Below, piece after piece: positions 59,100 to 64,000 of a DNA stretch of 64,000 nt; positions within the stretch are counted from its first letter, which is position 1; the number at the start of each line of letters is the position of its first letter. The position numbers and the translations under genes were made by a program. The notes beneath the pieces were generated by a model that was not told where the DNA came from, ran no database searches, and saw only the letters and a program-made list of their open reading frames with translations. Source of the DNA: Montifringilla adamsi (Eukaryota > Chordata > Aves > Passeriformes > Passeridae). The stretch lies in assembly GCA_017590115.1 (NCBI GenBank), contig JAGGNK010013558.1:16408598-16472597 (forward strand). The letters are read 5' to 3'.

Positions 59100-60460
59100 C
59101 CAATGGAACATTGTCAGAAATCCCAGAACAATGCACACCTGGAAAACCAAATCCTGCAGGAAACCAGTGACTGCCAGAGTGCCAGACTGCCTTGGGCACG
59201 TCCCTGTGCTCAGGTCACAGCCCAGCTGCACCTCCTGCAGCAGGACGTGTCAGACATCAGCCACACAGGGCTGGTGAGGTGGGCTTGTGACACCTCCCAG
59301 GAGCAGGCAAGGTGGAGCCTGTCCATGAGATCCAGGTGCAGGTTTCACTATCAGCTGCAGGTTTCTGCTTGGAGAACAACCTGGTAAGAGCTGCTCCAGG
59401 TGTCAGAATATACAGAGGGTGGGCTGCTAAGCCAAAGCCTTCTGCCAAAGGCAGTCACCCCAAAAGCTGATTCTGGTTTCAAATCAGTCATGCCAGCACT
59501 CAAGAAAGTGGCTCAGGCATTGGGCTCTGCAGGCTTGAGCCTTGAGTGCACAACCCTGAGCAGGACCCAGGTCTGAGACACAAGAGCCAGCACAACGGGA
59601 GAGCCAGGCAAGAGCAAGCACCTGGAACCCAGCCTCTCCCACAGTCAGACAGAAGGTTCCTCTGTAAAACCACAGGCCAGGCCTGCAGCTGAGTCCCACC
59701 ATCAGCAGAGAGGCAGCTGGGACTGTGACTCCAGAGAGGGACACAGGGACTTGACTGCCAAGGCTAAGGCAGCAGGACTCCCAGGAGTCTGAGCTGGCTT
59801 CCAGGAGCTACTGCAGAAAAGCCTAGTCCATGTTGGCATAAATGATATAAAGAAAGGCAGGAAAGAGATTCTGGAAGTAAAATTAAGGCTCTGGAAAAAG
59901 GAAACTAGAGACAATGAGTGTTCTCTGAAAACACTCCCAGTAACTCTGTGCAGGACTGGAAAGAGAGGCAAAAAAACCAAGGTTTAATACCTGGCTGAGA
60001 AGAAGGTTGAAAGAGCAGATTTGACAGGAACTGGGGACACTTCTGCGAGGGGGAAGGCTCATGCTAAAAGGACAGATGTCTCTGCTGTGTTGCCCAATAA
60101 TCTTATGGCTTTCAAACCAGGCAGGTTTTGAGGAGGTTTTTACACTGGGGAGAGAGGGAAGCAAACAAGTGCAGAGGCACAAACTGCTTTGGCCAGTGCT
60201 TCTTTGAGGACAAAGCCACAGAAATCATGTATTCTCATGTAGAAGACACAGCAGGGAACAGAACAAGTCAGACAGATGGACAGAAAACAGAGTAGGTGCC
60301 ATTTGTGCAAAGTGCTGTGGAAACTAAAACAATGATACAAAATGCCAGAAATCTAATAAGTGAGAAATCTGGAATATCTTCATTAGGTGAGGACATCAGC
60401 TAAATTTGTATTTCACAAATTTGGAGGACTGAAGACAACCTGAGATGTTCTCCCCACGTA
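59100..60460 (+). mobile_element. Degenerate internal CR1 LINE: ORF1 esterase region and ORF2 start
   Basis: Frame-broken coding remains of a CR1 retrotransposon. QVTAQLHLLQQDVSDISH, encoded near 59213-59266, resembles the ORF1 coiled-coil region. Near 59826 a frame reads SLVHVGINDIKKGRKEIL, matching the V-H-V-G-x-N-D signature of the CR1 ORF1 SGNH-esterase domain. Near 59980 a shifted frame reads RFNTWLRRRLKEQ, matching the conserved 'LNxWLRR' stretch. Near 60095 NNLMAFKPGRF resembles the ORF1 C-terminus. At 60332 a frame reading IQNARNLISEKSGIS aligns with the ORF2 endonuclease start ('YTNARSLRNKMDEL'). ORF1-then-ORF2 order and spacing fit CR1. Stops and frameshifts show it is long dead. 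The reverse transcriptase and 3' end are absent. Boundaries are approximate. Confidence 0.72.
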
Positions 60461-61287
60461 CCACCCACTCCATTTATGCACAAATCAGATAAATATGGGG
60501 TGATTTTCTCCATGCACAAGAGAAGACATTCTGGGAGAGATGCCCAATGACTAATATTTGTTCCATGTTAGATGCATCAGCAGTGTTCTGGCAGCAGTAT
60601 TGAGGCACAAAAACAGGGTTTGTGCCTGGGTGCACTCAGTACCTCCCCTGGGAGATGCTGCCACCTCTAAGTAGCATTTGGGTCGTGTTCAGCATGCATG
60701 GGTTGTCACTGCTGGATGCAACACACTTCCCATGCCATCAGAACAGCAGAGCAAAGGCTAAATGCAAGTGTTTGGGGCTGGAGAAGAGACTGGCAGTTTG
60801 GGAAATACATTAATTCCATAAACCAGAAATAATACACTAGGTAAGAAGTTAACATGCCACGGTGGGCAGTATATCACTGAAAGGTTTAACATCAGCAGGT
60901 GTCCTGCCCCAGGAGATGAGGAAACAACACTCGAGATGGTGACTGACATGGGGAGCTGAGACTGAGCTGAGACTTGTAGTCTTTACAAGTTCTCACCTCT
61001 GCACAGCCTTGTCTTTACACCTCCCCCATGCTGGCAAGAAGAGCTGCTCTTTTGAGGAGCTTCTCCACTTCATCTCCTTGGTTTCTGCATGCCCTTTGTG
61101 CAGCAGCCCCATCAATTTGGGCCATGCTGACCCTGGTTAGCTCCTCTGGGACACTGCAGAGCCTGTGCTAACCTGTGATGGATCTGTGACAGCAGCCACA
61201 CCAGCAGCACCACGAGCTGAGACTGGCCCAGGTCTGAGGGGTGGAACTGAGGAGTGAGGACCTGGAACACCCCAGTTTTTGCTCTGT
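60461..61287. other. Unique or unrecognisable sequence
   Basis: It may include further decayed CR1 ORF2 sequence at the left edge, but no landmark is readable past about 60460. No gene was recognised. Confidence 0.4.
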
Positions 61288-61385
61288 TTAAAATCACAGA
61301 TGCACAGGTTTTAAGGAACCCCATATGAGGTCATCCAGTTCTTCCTCTTGGCCCAAGAAAGGGTCTAAATCACTCCTGAGAAATG
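61288..61385 (-). mobile_element. Old CR1 LINE 3' fragment (antisense)
   Basis: AAAATCACAGATGCACAGGT, then TTTAAGGAACCCCATATGAGG, TCATCCAGTTCTTCCTCTTG and AAGGGTCTAAATCACTCCTGA follow the reverse complement of an old CR1 tail ('AGAATCATAGAACCACAGGACTGGAAGGGACCCTGAGAGGTCATCTAGTCCA...'). Diverged but collinear; the right boundary is uncertain. Confidence 0.6.
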
Positions 61386-64000
61386 AATTATCAGGAGGAA
61401 ATATTCTGAGAGCAGAAAAAACAATTGCTTAAACGTCACTTCTTAATGTGTATCAGCTTTCAATCTGTATCTGTGTCAGGCTGGGTGTGTTTAACATGGG
61501 ATTGTACAATTCCTAGAGTAATTTCAAGAACAAATTGTACCAGAGCCACAGAAAGAGAGAGAGTTCCCTAGGAGGTGTTTGGGTAACATAACCAATTCAT
61601 ACAGAGACAGGGGGTGTGTGTATTTGCAGGCAAGTACAAAAAAAGCACATGGACACACACACCCACACATCACACCAGGATGCTGCAGAATCCCATGGAC
61701 AGCAGCAGCATGAAAGCCTGCTTTTGCTTGCATTATTTTTGAAATTTCTCAAGCCCTCCTGCTTTGCAAAATGGAATTATTTAAAACCAATATAGAGAAG
61801 CAGGATTGCACTTTAAAGAGGAGAGGGATACAGCCCAACACAACCTGTATCCGTGGAAATCCAATTTTGTTTCACAGTCACAAATAAAGTTTATAATTCT
61901 GGCTTCACCTCACCTAGATCTGCAGTTTTCCAACTGAAAGGGTGACAAAATGAAATTGAAACATATATCTGAGTGTGCTGACAGCAGTTTCACCCTGGCT
62001 TGAGTTAAACTGATTTTCATATGTGAAGACAACACTGATTTTTGGTGTCATCAGAAGTAATAGGGGAGGTGGGGGTAAAACAGAATGTCACAGCATGGGG
62101 TACCACAGACTGGAAGCACAAACTCCTTGATGGGGTTCCCTGGTCTCTGGTGTGCCCCAGGTAGAATGATCTAAGTGGTTCTGGCCCATTGCCACGAGCC
62201 CTCTCCTCTGCTGCATGTGCAGAGAAAAGTGCTGCAGCATTCTGAACACGTCACTGGCACTGTTAGCATGGCACAGGTAAAACCTCCCTCATCTTCAGTG
62301 CAGCAAGTAGGGAAGGATCACTCCTTTAATTATTAAGGATAAGTGAGCCATCCTCCCAAAGACAGCTCACACTGGGCTGTGCTCTGCAGATGCAGCGCTC
62401 GTGAGTTGATGTCACAGAGCTTCAAAAATATTTCACTCTCTTTCTTCAGCCGTTTCTCACTTCTTTGTTTTGTTTTTTTTTTCTCCTCCCTTGAACTCCC
62501 AAGCCCTCTGAATCTGAGGACAGCGAGCAGCATGAAGGAAATCTGAACAAAGCTGGCAGCTGTGCTGCCTCCCCCTCACCCCTGGCCTGCCCAGGTCAGG
62601 AAGGGTCTGCAAAGCTCCTGCACCTCTCACCTGAGCTTGGTGCTGACCCAGCTCAGGGGAAGGAAGGGCCCAGCTGCAGCAAACAGTGTCCATCACTCTC
62701 CCAGGAATGGGATGGATTGTGTCACTCAGGAAACCATGGCTCATGACAATTTCTCCAGCAAACACAACTCCACTGGTACATCAGTTCCTGCAGCCCAGGC
62801 TGTAGGGCCAGGAGGGGCCAGGGAAGAATCTGTGAAATGAAAGGGACAAGATCTGAGTTTTGGTCAAAATATCCTCTAAAGTTTCCAACTGCCACCTGCA
62901 AAAGTCTGTCCTTTTCACCACTTGTCTCCTCTGGGCTGTTGTCTGCTGTGACTGGACCTGCTCATTCATTTGGAGGTCAGAAGAACAGCATATTATGGCA
63001 CAAGGCCAGATTCACAATAAAGAGGAAGCCAAATTAATCCTTGGAGTAGAGGCCAGCCTAAATCTTGATATTTGGATAATGAATCTGATGATGTCAACTA
63101 CACCAAAAGAATTGTGAGTGAATTCAGGGCTCTGGCTTAGCATCTCTGACTGGGTGTAAAACCCTGTGTTCCTTCCAGATCACATGTTGCCATCTGTCTC
63201 TGCTTCTCACCAACTCTGTCTGGCCACATGCTGCTCTTTAGGGCATATGGATGGATCAACCAGCAGAGAGGAGCATTACCTGAGGTTTCTTTTTCCCCTC
63301 TACTCTTTCTGTGCTTCCTTAAGGTAACCCAGTCTGACCTCTCTTCACCCTCATAAACACAGAGCTGAGTCTGAACTAACTCCAAGTTCAGGGCATTTCA
63401 GGACAGAGGAAAAACAACTACAGTGCATGTAGTGCAAGACAAGAGAACCTTTGCTTTAGGAAAGAAAAGAGTGGAAAACGTGGAGGAACAAATTCATCAA
63501 CATCTACTCTCTGGCAGGTGAAGCTGTACATTGATTAAACTAAAAGTGCAACTGAGCTTCTAGGAGCAATCACTAGAAGGCAGAGGAATGTCCTGTATCT
63601 AGGTAGACATGCATGCTCAGATGCCAAAACCTGGATTAATATCATCTAAGCTCAGAGTACAAACATAGTAATAGTTGTGCCAGTTTGTGCAGCTCTGCAT
63701 GGCACCTAAATCCCAGAAATTTCAGGAGCTCAGAATAGACCCTTCACACTGCACAACTTCCCATGGTGAGGCTTTCCTCCCACTCACCTCCAGGCCTTTA
63801 ACCACCTTGCCAATGTAAAGCTGAGCCCAAGGCACAGGGAGAACTCCCGACCAACCCCACCCTCTCCATCCAGCCTTCTCACACCTCCTTTTCCTCTCCT
63901 GGCTCATTTGCTGCCTGATTTACCTCTGTGCCCTCCCTGTGCCAGTGCCAGGCAGGACACCACACATGGGCTGTACTGCCCATGGCTGCAGGGGAGTTCT
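61386..64000. other. Unique noncoding sequence
   Basis: No gene was recognised. A CA/GT-rich patch lies at about 61612-61672. Overlapping frames at 62333-62840 and 62781-63117 on both strands lack domains. A short GGCCAGATTCACAATAAAG string near 63004 recalls the right arm of the hairpin repeat at 15838 but is too short to call. The last 300 bases are pyrimidine/GC-richer with no feature. Confidence 0.45.

Noticed and set aside
63003..63030. GGCCAGATTCACAA string similar to the hairpin repeat arm at 15838
   Set aside because: Only about 14 matching bases, no partner arm; within chance for a 64-kb window.
1..64000. CRISPR arrays, operons, prophage or bacterial mobile elements
   Set aside because: No regularly spaced repeats, no ribosome-binding-site-led gene runs, and vertebrate-type CpG depletion with CR1 elements; the window is not prokaryotic.

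Overview
The window looks like vertebrate nuclear DNA, most likely from a bird. The clearest mobile elements are remnants of CR1 LINEs. Several are 5'-truncated copies of the avian-type 3' end, with the 'GGTTTGGGTTGGAAGGGACC' class of tail and a terminal ATTCTRTG-type octamer repeat. No mammalian Alu, L1, B1 or B2 sequence was seen. CpG is sparse, interspersed repeats are thin, and the rest is unique-looking sequence. The exact species cannot be named from the sequence.

No protein-coding gene is supported. The open reading frames present (up to about 185 codons) have no recognisable domains, no convincing splice structure and no family resemblance; the longest overlaps an antisense CR1 fragment. 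The window is best read as intergenic gene desert or the inside of a very large intron. One weak candidate terminal exon (58270-58392) is recorded.

Layout. 1-31 kb: unique sequence with AT-rich, homeodomain- and POU-site-rich blocks that look like conserved noncoding elements (about 0.9-1.3, 7.7, 10.8-11.5, 17.4-17.9, 24.8-25.4, 27.2-27.7 and 28.7-29.6 kb), one old CR1 tail (9.2-9.5 kb) and one hairpin-type MITE relic (15.84 kb). 30.1-31.1 kb: two copies of a ~135 bp segment 768 bp apart with a 51-bp identical core. 31.6-32.95 kb: the longest candidate regulatory block. 34.86-35.04 kb: a two-copy ~110 bp tandem duplication. 36.9, 47.4, 47.8, 54.3, 55.5 and 61.3 kb: CR1 3' fragments, mostly antisense. 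40.04-40.12 kb: a second old palindromic repeat relic. 43.5-44.4 and 49.1-49.6 kb: more candidate noncoding elements. 50799-50850: a 52-base assembly gap flanked by G runs. 54.94-55.45 kb: a CpG-richer patch with a CTCF-like site. 59.1-60.46 kb: a degenerate internal CR1 in which both the ORF1 esterase region and the start of ORF2 can be read.

There are no genes here to work together. If the window has a function it is probably cis-regulatory, for a developmental gene outside it. That is inference from sequence texture and needs comparative alignment to confirm. No new biological system such as a gene cluster, array or defence locus was found.
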